DNA from: Streptomyces flavofungini
Lineage (GTDB): Bacteria; Actinomycetota; Actinomycetes; Streptomycetales; Streptomycetaceae
Direction: 5' to 3'
NCBI RefSeq assembly: GCF_014650815.1
Contig: NZ_BMVR01000002.1
Location: 372,001 to 436,000, forward strand
Length of the DNA stretch: 64,000 nt
Shown here: positions 1-7,747 of the stretch, one piece after another
How positions within the stretch are numbered: position 1 is the first letter of the stretch
Layout: every line of letters begins with the position of its first letter
The notes under the pieces: model-generated
The model's database searches: none
What the model was told of the DNA's origin: nothing
Seen by the model: only the letters and a program-made list of their open reading frames with translations
Position numbers and translations under genes: made by a program

Positions 1-458
1 TCCAGGTCAACTCCTACCTGGTGCAGGAGCTGAAGCGGCTCGGCGTGTGGGACGCGCAGACCCGCGAGGCACTGCGCGAGTCCAACGGCTCGGTGCAGGG
101 CTTCACCTGGGTCCCCCAGGACGTCCGCGACCTGTACCGCACGGCCTGGGAGCTTCCGCAGCGCGGCCTCATCGACATGGCCGCCGACCGCACGCCGTTC
201 CTGGACCAGGCGCAGTCCCTGAACCTGTTCCTGGAGACGCCGACCATCGGCAAGCTCTCCTCGATGTACGCCTACGCCTGGCAGCGCGGCCTGAAGACCA
301 CGTACTACCTGCGTTCGCGCCCGGCGACGCGCATCGCCCGCGCGGCCGGTGGTTCGGCCGCCGCCGCTGCCCCCACCCCCGTCCCCCAGCAGGTGAGCGA
401 CCCCGACGCGATCGCCTGCTCCCTGGAAAACCCCGAGTCCTGCGAGGCATGCCAGTAA
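1..458 (+). CDS. nrdA: Class Ia ribonucleoside-diphosphate reductase alpha subunit, C-terminal end (partial)
   Basis: Only the last ~152 codons are in the window; the reading frame is already open at base 3. The protein reduces ribonucleoside diphosphates to deoxy forms together with NrdB. The visible part contains the R1 barrel end (motif FLETPTIGKLSSMYAYAW followed by GLKTTYYLRSRPA), then an alanine/proline-rich flexible linker and a tail ending CSLENPESCEACQ. Cysteines close to the C-terminus are the expected shuttle thiols that pass electrons from thioredoxin/glutaredoxin to the active site. The stop codon lies two bases before the nrdB ATG, so the genes are co-transcribed. In streptomycetes the operon is nrdABS and is controlled by a B12 riboswitch upstream of nrdA, which would lie outside this window. 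Confidence 0.95.
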   Translation, partial: QVNSYLVQELKRLGVWDAQTREALRESNGSVQGFTWVPQDVRDLYRTAWELPQRGLIDMAADRTPFLDQAQSLNLFLETPTIGKLSSMYAYAWQRGLKTTYYLRSRPATRIARAAGGSAAAAAPTPVPQQVSDPDAIACSLENPESCEACQ

Positions 459-460
459 TC

Positions 461-1468
461 ATGAGTGACAAGAACCTGCTCGACCCGGGCTTCGAACTGA
501 CCCTGCGGCCCATGCGCTACCCGGACTTCTACGAGCGCTACCGCGACGCGATCAAGAACACCTGGACGGTGGAGGAGGTCGACCTCCACTCGGACGTCGC
601 CGATCTCGCCAAGCTCACCCCCGGCGAGCAGCACATGATCGGCCGCCTGGTCGCGTTCTTCGCGACCGGCGACTCGATCGTCTCCAACAACCTGGTGCTC
701 ACGCTCTACAAGCACATCAACTCCCCCGAGGCGCGGCTCTACTTGAGCCGTCAGCTCTTCGAGGAGGCCGTGCACGTCCAGTTCTACCTGACGCTGCTCG
801 ACACCTACCTGCCCGACCCGGACGACCGCGCGGCGGCGTTCGACGCGGTCGAGGAGATCCCCTCCATCCGCGAGAAGGCGCAGTTCTGCTTCAAGTGGAT
901 CAATGAGGTCGAGAAGATCGAGCGCCTGGAGACGAAGGCCGACCGCCGTCGCTTCCTGCTCAACCTGATCTGCTTCGCGGCGTGCATCGAGGGGCTGTTC
1001 TTCTACGGCGCCTTCGCGTACGTCTACTGGTTCCGCTCGCGCGGCCTGCTGCACGGCCTGGCGACCGGCACCAACTGGGTGTTCCGCGACGAGACCATGC
1101 ACATGAACTTCGCGTTCGAGGTCGTGGACACCGTCCGCAAGGAGGAGCCGGACCTCTTCGACGACGAGCTCAAGGAGCAGGTCACGGACATGCTGCGGGA
1201 GGCCGTCGACGCGGAGCTGCAGTTCGGCCGCGACCTGTGCGGCGAGGGTCTGCCGGGCATGAACACCGAGTCGATGCGCCAGTACCTGGAGTGCGTCGCC
1301 GACCAGCGGCTCGTGCGTCTCGGCTTCCCCGCGCTGTACGGCTCCGAGAACCCGTTCTCGTTCATGGAGCTGCAGGGCGTTCAGGAGCTGACCAACTTCT
1401 TCGAGCGGCGCCCGTCGGCGTACCAGGTCGCCGTGGAGGGCTCGGTCTCCTTCGACGACGAGTTCTGA
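461..1468 (+). CDS. nrdB: Class Ia ribonucleoside-diphosphate reductase beta subunit
   Basis: A 335-aa R2 protein that carries the di-iron/tyrosyl radical cofactor needed by NrdA. Ligands are visible in order: D71 in FATGDS, E102 and H105 in EEAVHVQ, then E of CIEGLFFYG, and E/H of DETMHMNF. The radical tyrosine position (four residues after the first ligand His) is Y109. An in-frame ATG at 449, overlapping the nrdA stop, is an alternative start that adds MPVI; I prefer 461 because the family begins close to the conserved NLLDPGFELTLRPMRYP segment. Spacing to nrdA is two bases. A hairpin 13 nt after the stop may end or reduce transcription before nrdS. Confidence 0.97.
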   Translation: MSDKNLLDPGFELTLRPMRYPDFYERYRDAIKNTWTVEEVDLHSDVADLAKLTPGEQHMIGRLVAFFATGDSIVSNNLVLTLYKHINSPEARLYLSRQLFEEAVHVQFYLTLLDTYLPDPDDRAAAFDAVEEIPSIREKAQFCFKWINEVEKIERLETKADRRRFLLNLICFAACIEGLFFYGAFAYVYWFRSRGLLHGLATGTNWVFRDETMHMNFAFEVVDTVRKEEPDLFDDELKEQVTDMLREAVDAELQFGRDLCGEGLPGMNTESMRQYLECVADQRLVRLGFPALYGSENPFSFMELQGVQELTNFFERRPSAYQVAVEGSVSFDDEF

Positions 1469-1662
1469 GTCCGGTCCGGGGCCGGAGCCGGGTTCCGGCC
1501 CGGCTCCGGGACCTGCCCGAGGTGGGGTCCGTCCCCGCGCTCGGCCGCGCGCAGCTGCCGGTCGATCCGGCGGTCGTGGGCGTGACCGATCAGTGACGGC
1601 AGGGCCATGAGCAGGAAGACTCCGAGGACGGCCAGCGTGTTGAGTGCGTCGTGTGCGTTCAT
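1381..1662 (-). CDS. Small predicted membrane protein, antisense to the nrdB 3' end
   Basis: A 93-codon reading frame on the opposite strand between nrdB and nrdS. It starts MNAHDALNTLAVLGVFLLMALP, giving one clear hydrophobic segment near the N-terminus (about residues 6-24), followed by a charged, then proline-rich tail. A GAGAGTGG sequence sits before the ATG. The last 29 codons overlap the nrdB coding strand and are probably dispensable sequence. I do not recognise a function. It would be transcribed divergently from nrdS, so the inverted repeats at 1700-1755 could serve both genes. It could instead be a chance frame in GC-rich DNA; the membrane segment and ribosome-binding site are the only positive evidence. 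Confidence 0.45.
   Translation of the reverse strand: MNAHDALNTLAVLGVFLLMALPSLIGHAHDRRIDRQLRAAERGDGPHLGQVPEPGRNPAPAPDRTQNSSSKETEPSTATWYADGRRSKKLVSS
1482..1509. terminator. Hairpin downstream of nrdB
   Basis: Perfect 11-bp stem (1482-1492 with 1499-1509) and a 6-nt loop, beginning 13 nt after the nrdB stop. No T-run follows, which is usual for streptomycete terminators. If nrdS is co-transcribed with nrdAB, as described for the S. coelicolor nrdABS operon, this would act only as a partial terminator or 3'-end stabiliser. Confidence 0.55.
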
Positions 1663-1699
1663 GACATCCACTCTCGCGCCGGCCGTCCTTCGCCGTGAG

Positions 1700-1755
1700 T
1701 GGCAGGACTGCCGCACACCCTCGATTTCCTGCCAGCGCTACGGCACACTGGCAGG
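1700..1755. promoter_or_regulatory. Inverted-repeat cluster with TGGCAG half sites upstream of nrdS
   Basis: Four half sites of the same 6-mer are packed in 56 bp: TGGCAG at 1700-1705, CTGCCG at 1708-1713, CTGCCA at 1729-1734 and TGGCAG at 1749-1754. The last two form a perfect 8-bp inverted repeat (CCTGCCAG / CTGGCAGG) with a 12-nt spacer, ending directly at the nrdS ATG. The arrangement looks like an operator for a dimeric or tetrameric DNA-binding protein, most simply NrdS itself (autoregulation). That assignment is inference. Confidence 0.5.
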
Positions 1756-2727
1756 ATGCTGAACAACGTGGCCGCCGTCGTGCTCGACGGCGTGCATCCC
1801 TTCGAACTCGGCGTCGTGTGCGAGGTGTTCGGCCTCGACCGCAGCGACGAGGGGCTGCCGGTGTACGACTTCGCGGTCGCCTCCGCCGAGGGCCCCGTGC
1901 TCTCCACCCACGCCGGGTACACGATCACCGCCGCGCACGGCCTCGACCGCCTCGAAGAGGCCGACCTCATCACCGTCCCGGCCGGCGACTCCTACGTGAC
2001 CAGGGATTTTCCGCCCGACCTGCTCGCCGCCCTGCGCCGCGCCGCCGACCGCGGCACCCGGGTGCTCAGCGTCTGCACCGGGGTCTTCGTGCTCGCCGCC
2101 GCCGGACTGCTCGACGGGCGGCGGTGCGCCGTGCACTGGCGGCACGCCGAGGAGCTGAAGCGGCGCCATCCGCGCGCGATCGTGGAACCGGACGTGCTGT
2201 ACGTCGACGAGGACCCGGTGATCACCTCCGCGGGCACCGCCGCGGGCATCGACGCCTGCCTGCACCTCGTCCGCAGGGAGAACGGCACGGAGGTCGCCAA
2301 CGCCATCGCCCGCCGGATGATCGTCCCGCCGCACCGCGACGGCGGCCAGGCCCAGTACATCGAGCGGCCGCTGCCCCGCACCGCCTGCGACACCGTCGGC
2401 GGCGTGCTCGCGTGGATGGAGCGCCATCTCGACCGGGAGCAGACCGTCGACCAGCTCGCCGCCCGCGCCCACATGTCACCGCGGACGTTCGCGCGCCGCT
2501 TCCAGCAGGAGACCGGCACCACGCCCTACCGCTGGCTGCTGCGCCAACGGCTGCTGCGCGCGCAGGAGTTGCTGGAGGCGACGGACGAGACGGTGGACGC
2601 GATCGCGGGCCGCGCCGGGTTCGGGAACGCGGCGGCGCTGCGGCATCAGTTCGTCCGGGCGCTCGGCACGACGCCCAACGCGTACCGGCGTACGTTCCGC
2701 GGGCCCGAGGCGGACTCGGCCGCCTGA
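1756..2727 (+). CDS. nrdS: AraC/GlxA-family transcriptional regulator NrdS
   Basis: 323 aa with two domains. Residues about 3-165 form a DJ-1/PfpI-like domain (VAAVVLDGVHPFELGVVCEVFG at the start, nucleophile-elbow-like SVCTGVFVLAAAGLL). The C-terminal ~100 residues form the double helix-turn-helix of the AraC family (TVDQLAARAHMSPRTFARRF and TVDAIAGRAGFGNAAALRHQF). Its position directly after nrdAB matches the streptomycete nrdABS operon, where nrdS encodes an AraC-like protein. The DJ-1-like cysteine is retained but whether it senses a ligand is unknown. The ATG at 1756 is chosen because the conserved NNVAAVVLDG begins there. No good ribosome-binding site precedes it: the bases just upstream are half of an inverted repeat, so the message may be leaderless or translation may depend on the upstream genes. 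Confidence 0.88.
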   Translation: MLNNVAAVVLDGVHPFELGVVCEVFGLDRSDEGLPVYDFAVASAEGPVLSTHAGYTITAAHGLDRLEEADLITVPAGDSYVTRDFPPDLLAALRRAADRGTRVLSVCTGVFVLAAAGLLDGRRCAVHWRHAEELKRRHPRAIVEPDVLYVDEDPVITSAGTAAGIDACLHLVRRENGTEVANAIARRMIVPPHRDGGQAQYIERPLPRTACDTVGGVLAWMERHLDREQTVDQLAARAHMSPRTFARRFQQETGTTPYRWLLRQRLLRAQELLEATDETVDAIAGRAGFGNAAALRHQFVRALGTTPNAYRRTFRGPEADSAA

Positions 2728-2797
2728 CCACGGGCCCGGGGCCGACCCGGCCGCCCGCGGGCGGGGGCGCGTCGGCCTCGGACCCCGTGTCACCCGG

Positions 2798-4177
2798 TCA
2801 GCGCCGTTCGGCGCGCAGGACCAGCTTCTTCGGGTGCAGGGTGATGCCGACCTTGGTGCCGGTGTCGGTCGCCGCGACCGGACTGAGGCGCCACTTCGGC
2901 AGGACCGTGGCCAGGATGAGGGTGAGTTCCGCCAGACTGAAGTGATCGCCCGGGCACTTACGGTTGCCGACGCTGAACGGCATCATCGCGAACTCCGGTA
3001 CGCTCGCGGCGCGTTCCGGATTCCATCGGTCCGGGTCGAACTCCAGATGCCGGTCGAACGAACGCGGATCGCGCTGCATCGCGTACACGCTGTAGACGAT
3101 GTCCGCGTCGGCCGGAATGCGATAGCCGCCGAGACTGGTCTCGGCCACCGAGCGGCGCGTGAAAATCCACGCGGCCGGGCGTATACGCATCGCCTCCGTG
3201 ACGACATTGCGGGTGTGCGGCAGCTCCTTGAGATCGGCGAAGGCGACCGGACGTCCCGACGTCACGGAATTTACCTCTTCAACCAACCGCCTTTCCTGCT
3301 CCGGGTGTTCGGTGAGCAGATGGAAGGTCCACGCCAGCGTGGACGCGACATTCTCCGCGCCCGCGACGACGAGCGAGACCACATGGTCGTGGATCTCCTG
3401 ATCGGCGATCGGCTCCCCGGTTTCGTCGCGCGCGCGGAGCAAATCGGCCAGCAGGTCCTGTTCCTGGCCGGTGCCGAGGGCGCGGCGTTCGGCGATGATC
3501 TCGTCGACGAGCGCGTGCAGGTCCGCGAGCGCGCGCTCGAAGCGCCGGTTGGCGGGGGTCGGCACGCGGTAGAGCGGGCCGACGGAGAGCACCATGCGGC
3601 GGTAGAGACCTTCGAAGACGGTGTGCAGCGAGTCGCTGATGCGGTCCGCCTTCTCCCCGATCGAGTCGACCTCCAGGAGCGAGCGGGACACGATGCGTAC
3701 GGCGGTGCGGAACATCTCCGCACTGACGTCCACCGTGCCGCCGTGGCCCCAGCGGGCCGCCGTCGCCTGTGCCTCCTCGGCCATCACGCGCGCGTAGTCG
3801 GCGATGCGCTCGGGCCGGAACGCGGGCTGCATCATGCGGCGCTGACGGCGGTGCAGCGGGCCGTTGCTGGTGGCCACGCCCTTGCCGAGCAGGACCTCCA
3901 GGGTGTCCCAGAGGGGCCCGCCGACGATGTACTCCGGGCTCTTGAGCATCCGGCCGACCAGTTCGGGATCGCACACCGCGTACGCGGTCTTCGGCCCCAG
4001 CCTGATCCGGACGAGATCCCCATGGTCACGCAGGTCGGCGAGGAAGCCGAGCGGGTCGCGCACCAGGTTCCATGCGTGGCCGAGAACCGGTGCCCCGCCC
4101 TGGACCACCGGTGGGGTGCGGAGCTGTGCGGTGGGCGTGGTCGCGGGTATCGCTGAGGCCGTGAATTCAACGGTCAT
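2798..4177 (-). CDS. Cytochrome P450 CYP170A-type, epi-isozizaene to albaflavenone oxidase
   Basis: 459-aa cytochrome P450. The haem loop reads FSVGNRKCPG with the cysteine ligand at C408; the ExxR motif of helix K is E328-A-M-R331. In helix I the usual (A/G)Gx(D/E)T reads AGAEN (272-276), so the conserved threonine is an asparagine. A DQEIHD acidic segment (259-264) precedes helix I; the S. coelicolor homologue CYP170A1 has a second, moonlighting farnesene synthase site built from acidic motifs, and whether it exists here is inference. The ATG overlaps the eizA stop by 4 nt (ATGA), the same translationally coupled arrangement as in S. coelicolor SCO5222-SCO5223. The expected reaction is two-step allylic oxidation of epi-isozizaene to albaflavenols and then albaflavenone, with electrons from a ferredoxin not encoded nearby. 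Confidence 0.93.
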   Translation of the reverse strand: MTVEFTASAIPATTPTAQLRTPPVVQGGAPVLGHAWNLVRDPLGFLADLRDHGDLVRIRLGPKTAYAVCDPELVGRMLKSPEYIVGGPLWDTLEVLLGKGVATSNGPLHRRQRRMMQPAFRPERIADYARVMAEEAQATAARWGHGGTVDVSAEMFRTAVRIVSRSLLEVDSIGEKADRISDSLHTVFEGLYRRMVLSVGPLYRVPTPANRRFERALADLHALVDEIIAERRALGTGQEQDLLADLLRARDETGEPIADQEIHDHVVSLVVAGAENVASTLAWTFHLLTEHPEQERRLVEEVNSVTSGRPVAFADLKELPHTRNVVTEAMRIRPAAWIFTRRSVAETSLGGYRIPADADIVYSVYAMQRDPRSFDRHLEFDPDRWNPERAASVPEFAMMPFSVGNRKCPGDHFSLAELTLILATVLPKWRLSPVAATDTGTKVGITLHPKKLVLRAERR

Positions 4178-5406
4178 TCTTCACCACCAGAGGGATCGAT
4201 TTCTGCCAGGTCGGTGCTCGGGAATTCGGGGGCTCCGGCGTCGGAGACATACGGGGGAAGGGCCCTGTCGTCCCAACTGTCGACGCGATACCTGCCGGAT
4301 TCGTGATGGAACCAGTACACGGAACTGAACCAGTTCCGCATGTTGAAGACACAGGATTGCAGCGCGGCGCCCGTGCGCTTTCCCTGCTTGCCATCGGCCT
4401 TCATCTCGTCGGCGAGGAGCAGGAGTTCCGGCTCCACCGCCAAGAAATCACTGACGCAGTCACGCACACGCCGGTGCACTTCCGCCACGGTCTCCTGCAA
4501 CGAGAGTCCCTCGTGCTGCATGAGGGATATTCCAAGGTTGTGCACCTCGTCACCGGCCAGCTCTTTGGGAAGCGAGCAGAGGTCGTTGTACCAGGCGGAG
4601 AAATCCTGGGTCGCGAGCGCCGCGGCGCGATAGGCCGGGTGTTTACGGACGGCGTCCGGCAATTCGTAACGTGCGGTGGGTTCGAGGAGATCGATCCACA
4701 CCCAGTGCGCGAAGGTGAGGCGCCGCAGTTCCACGTACGCCTCGACGCCCGGGACGGTCCCGGTGCGCCGGTTGCCGAACTCGTGGTCGTACGCGTCGAT
4801 CACCGGGTGGAAGTGCCGGGCGAACCGCGCGTTCCAGCGTGGCCCGAGGTGCGAGTAGAGCCTCAGGACGCAGTCAGCGAAGCCCGCGACCAGTGGGTCC
4901 GGATGGCCCAGTTGCCGCCGGGGGTGCTCCAGTGTCGTGTGCAGCCCTTGGCACAGCCGCCGCCACTGCGCCGTTCTGCCGTGCACCGCGTCGCGGTCGT
5001 GCCGGTCGTCCCAGCCGAAGAACCAGGAGCTCAAGTCCGCGATGGCGGCAAGCAGTTCGTCCGGGGCGCCGATGTAGTACCCGGCGACCAGGTCGGTGTA
5101 GCAAAGGCTGTCGGCATATGCCGCGACCTTGTCCGGGGACATGAGCCGCTTTTCCAGGAGCCATGCCCGTGAGTTCTCCTGAAGCTTTGGCCAATACGGA
5201 TGCAGATGACGGGGAAACTCCGACTCCACCACCGGAAGGGCCAGTGGGGGCGGCACCGATACCGCCCGCGTTCGAACGGCCGGACGCATCGGCCCGGTCG
5301 GCTTGCGTCGCTGCCGCGGGACGCGTTCCGCCGCATATGCCGGAAGCCCTGTCGGTACCCGTGCCGTCCGGTCCGACTGTGAAGTGCTGCGTGAGGAAGC
5401 AGGCAC
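4174..5406 (-). CDS. eizA: epi-Isozizaene synthase (sesquiterpene cyclase)
   Basis: Class I terpene cyclase that converts farnesyl diphosphate to epi-isozizaene. The aspartate-rich metal motif is DDRHD (within FFGWDDRHDRD), and the second metal-binding NSE motif is NDLCSLPKE. The C-terminal RY/metal region NWFSSVYWFHHESGRY is conserved with the S. coelicolor enzyme. Three starts are possible: GTG 5439, GTG 5406 (GAGAGGGG seven bases upstream, chosen) and ATG 5289. The enzyme core begins only near PPPLALPVVESEFP, so the first ~45 residues of the chosen form are an arginine/serine-rich extension not needed for catalysis; starting at 5289 would give a length closer to the 361-aa S. coelicolor protein. 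Third-position G+C is lower than in neighbours in both the extension and the early core. First gene of a two-gene operon with the P450. Confidence 0.9.
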   Translation of the reverse strand: MPASSRSTSQSDRTARVPTGLPAYAAERVPRQRRKPTGPMRPAVRTRAVSVPPPLALPVVESEFPRHLHPYWPKLQENSRAWLLEKRLMSPDKVAAYADSLCYTDLVAGYYIGAPDELLAAIADLSSWFFGWDDRHDRDAVHGRTAQWRRLCQGLHTTLEHPRRQLGHPDPLVAGFADCVLRLYSHLGPRWNARFARHFHPVIDAYDHEFGNRRTGTVPGVEAYVELRRLTFAHWVWIDLLEPTARYELPDAVRKHPAYRAAALATQDFSAWYNDLCSLPKELAGDEVHNLGISLMQHEGLSLQETVAEVHRRVRDCVSDFLAVEPELLLLADEMKADGKQGKRTGAALQSCVFNMRNWFSSVYWFHHESGRYRVDSWDDRALPPYVSDAGAPEFPSTDLAEIDPSGGEE

Positions 5407-5636
5407 GAACAAACCCCTCTCGACCGCCTGAGGACACACGCCCCTCCCGCCGTGCCGGGCGCGCGCCGTTGCGTATCCCCGCGCTTTCCATTCAGCACCA
5501 CAACTGACCGTTCAGGGAACACATTTGCGCCATTCACTACCCCGGTGTGCCGAGAACATCCCCTTACGTGACTGAATCTGGATCACCGGCGGCCGATCAT
5601 GGGCTAGTCCTGTCCTGTTCTGCACGGGTACGCCAA

Positions 5637-5674
5637 CGGCCCCTGGTCAGTGGGGTGTTCCCGACCAGGGGCCG
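5637..5674. terminator. Strong terminator hairpin after def
   Basis: Perfect 12-bp stem (5637-5648 with 5663-5674) with a 14-nt loop, 43 nt beyond the def stop codon in the direction of def transcription. It separates def from eizA. The remainder of the 310-bp gap from 5407 to 5716 holds the eizA leader; I saw no clear -10/-35 pair in it. Confidence 0.75.
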
Positions 5675-5716
5675 CTGCTGTCACGTACTTCCCGTGCGCC
5701 TCAACCGGTGCACAGT

Positions 5717-6370
5717 TCAGTCGTTCGGCACCACGGGGTAGCGCGGAGTGCCCTCTTCCATCTGCCGGAGCGCGTCCTTGCGATCCCGCTTGGAGAGCCG
5801 GTCGATGTACAGATACCCGTACAGGTGGTCCGTCTCGTGCTGCAGGCAGCGCGCGAAGTAGCCCGTTCCGCGCACCTTGATGGCGTTGCCCTTCTCGTCC
5901 TGACCGGTCACGACCGCGTAGTCCGGCCGGGCCAGGTCCGCGTACGCCGTGGGCACGGACAGGCAGCCCTCGCCCGACTCGTCCAGGTGGCGCTGGTCGG
6001 CGGGCAGCTCCTGGAGCACGGGGTTGCACACGACGCCGACGTGCCGGACGCCCTCGTCGTCCATGCAGTCGTAGACGAAGACCTTCAGGTCCACGCCGAT
6101 CTGGTTGGCGGCCAGGCCCACGCCCTGCGCGGTGCGCTGGCTGGCGAACATGTCGTCGACCAGCCGCGCCAGCTCGTCGTCGAAGGCGGTGACGTCCTTG
6201 CACTCCTTGTGCAGGACCGGGTTCCCGACGACCGTGATCGGCCGCGAGGTGCCGCGCTCACGGAAGGCCGTCTCGCGCTCCTCGGCGTCCTCCGTGTCCA
6301 CGACGAACCCCTCGTCGTCGACCGGAAGCACCCCTCCGCCCGGCTGCTGCTGCTCAGTGTCCTGCGCCAT
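5717..6370 (-). CDS. def: Peptide deformylase
   Basis: 217 aa. Removes the formyl group from the N-terminal methionine of nascent proteins. All three family motifs are present: motif 1 [10 protein letters not shown], motif 2 EGCLS (metal-binding cysteine) and motif 3 HETDH (metal ligands and general base). An N-terminal extension of about 40 mostly acidic residues precedes the catalytic core, as in other actinomycete Def proteins of this type. It stands alone on the minus strand. A 6-3-6 inverted repeat (CCGTAC-AGG-GTACGG, 6414-6428) lies about 45 bp upstream of the start and could be a regulatory site. Streptomycetes usually carry several def genes; this window does not show whether this is the main copy. 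Confidence 0.95.
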   Translation of the reverse strand: MAQDTEQQQPGGGVLPVDDEGFVVDTEDAEERETAFRERGTSRPITVVGNPVLHKECKDVTAFDDELARLVDDMFASQRTAQGVGLAANQIGVDLKVFVYDCMDDEGVRHVGVVCNPVLQELPADQRHLDESGEGCLSVPTAYADLARPDYAVVTGQDEKGNAIKVRGTGYFARCLQHETDHLYGYLYIDRLSKRDRKDALRQMEEGTPRYPVVPND

Positions 6371-6602
6371 GTCCGCCGTATGCCTTCTTCCTGGAAACCG
6401 CTGCCTGTCGTGCCCGTACAGGGTACGGCGTCCGCAGGCGCCGGACGGGCTCGCGCTGCTTCCCCCGCCGGGCCGGCAGCGGCTTCAGGGACGGCCGGGG
6501 CGGAGGGGTTCAGCCCGTCCCGTCCGACGCCTGCGGACGAGCCGCGCGGCGGCGCCGCGCCGCCCGAAGCCCCGGGGCCAGGGCCGGTCCGATGGATCGG
6601 CC

Positions 6603-7583
6603 CTAGCAAACCTCTTCGAGGTCCCGCCAGTCCCGCGAATCCGGACTGTCCGCGACCCACCCGTCGAGCAACCCCCGCACCAGCCCCGCGGGCGCAGCCA
6701 GTCCGCACTCCCGCTCCGGCACCCACAGGGCCCCCGGGCTCCGATGCCCGAGCGGCCCCGGATGCCCGGGCTCGCTGTGGTCGTGGGGATCCAGGTGCTC
6801 CCCGTCCCCCTCGTCGCTCGGCATCCGCGACTCCGAACACATCCGGCACAGCAGCCGCACCGAGGACGACCAGTCCTCCGCGGCGAACCCGGCGTCGGCG
6901 GCGAGCCGCTCCAGCGCGTCCCGGTCCTCCTCGGTGGCGGCTTCGAGCAGCACCACCCACGTGGGCACCGGCGAGGGCGCCCACAGCTCGATCTCGTCGA
7001 AGACGGGGTACGCGTGCCCCGCGGCCGTGGTCCGCTCACCGTGCGGCACCCCGTCGTGCAGGACGACCTCGCCCCAGCGCCGCCCGGAGGACGGCAGCGG
7101 GATGGAGAGCACCTCTATCCGCGCCGGGTCGAGGCGACGGCCCCACACGACCTCCGCCTCGCCCTCCGGCGAGAGCCGCACGGCCGCGCTGCCCAGCTCC
7201 ATGCCCATGGGTTCACCCGTGGCGGCGACCCCGCCGGGCACCTTCAGGCCGTACGCCTGCCAGGCGCGGCGGGCGAGCGGCCAGTCCTGGAGAGCGGTCG
7301 CGGCGATGCCGACGTTCCACCAGTCGGGGGCCCCGGCGGAGCGGTCGAGCAGCGCCACGGCCCTGAGGCCCGCGGCCCGCGCCTGCTCCCAGTCGTGCCG
7401 GAACTTGTGCAGCAGCGCGAGGTTGAACCAGGACTCGGACAGCCAGGGTTCGAGATCGGCGGCGCGTGTCAGGAGCGCGCCCGCGTCCTCGTAGCGGCCG
7501 TCGCCGATGAGCGTGAACGCCCGGTCGGTGGCCTGCCGCCAGGAGGCGGAGGGCCGGTGCCGTCCCTTGCCGAAGATCCTCAC
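6603..7583 (-). CDS. Conserved hypothetical TPR-like protein
   Basis: 326 aa from the GTG at 7583 (VRIFGKGRHRPSASWRQ). The N-terminal third contains two or three TPR-type helix pairs (for example YEDAGALLTRAADLEPWLSE and SWFNLALLHKFRHDWEQARA). The middle is a beta-rich segment rich in W, V and P. The C-terminal part has a His/Cys-rich stretch (LLCRMCSES, then HLDPHDHSEPGHP) that could bind metal. I do not recognise a function; the family appears widely conserved in Streptomyces in this position. In-frame starts further upstream (7655, 7685) lack ribosome-binding sites and would add an arginine-rich segment that looks non-coding. Confidence 0.75.
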   Translation of the reverse strand: MRIFGKGRHRPSASWRQATDRAFTLIGDGRYEDAGALLTRAADLEPWLSESWFNLALLHKFRHDWEQARAAGLRAVALLDRSAGAPDWWNVGIAATALQDWPLARRAWQAYGLKVPGGVAATGEPMGMELGSAAVRLSPEGEAEVVWGRRLDPARIEVLSIPLPSSGRRWGEVVLHDGVPHGERTTAAGHAYPVFDEIELWAPSPVPTWVVLLEAATEEDRDALERLAADAGFAAEDWSSSVRLLCRMCSESRMPSDEGDGEHLDPHDHSEPGHPGPLGHRSPGALWVPERECGLAAPAGLVRGLLDGWVADSPDSRDWRDLEEVC

Positions 7584-7747
7584 GATTCCCGCCTGCCAGC
7601 TCTTGTCGGGGTTTCCCCGCTGCCGTGCTGTCGCGCTTTCGCGCTTCCTTCGCATCCAACCACGTACCGTCGGAAGGCCGCTCATTACCCATGGGTTACC
7701 CAGCGGAGCACGGGGTCAGACGGCCCGTGGCGCACGCCACCACGGCG

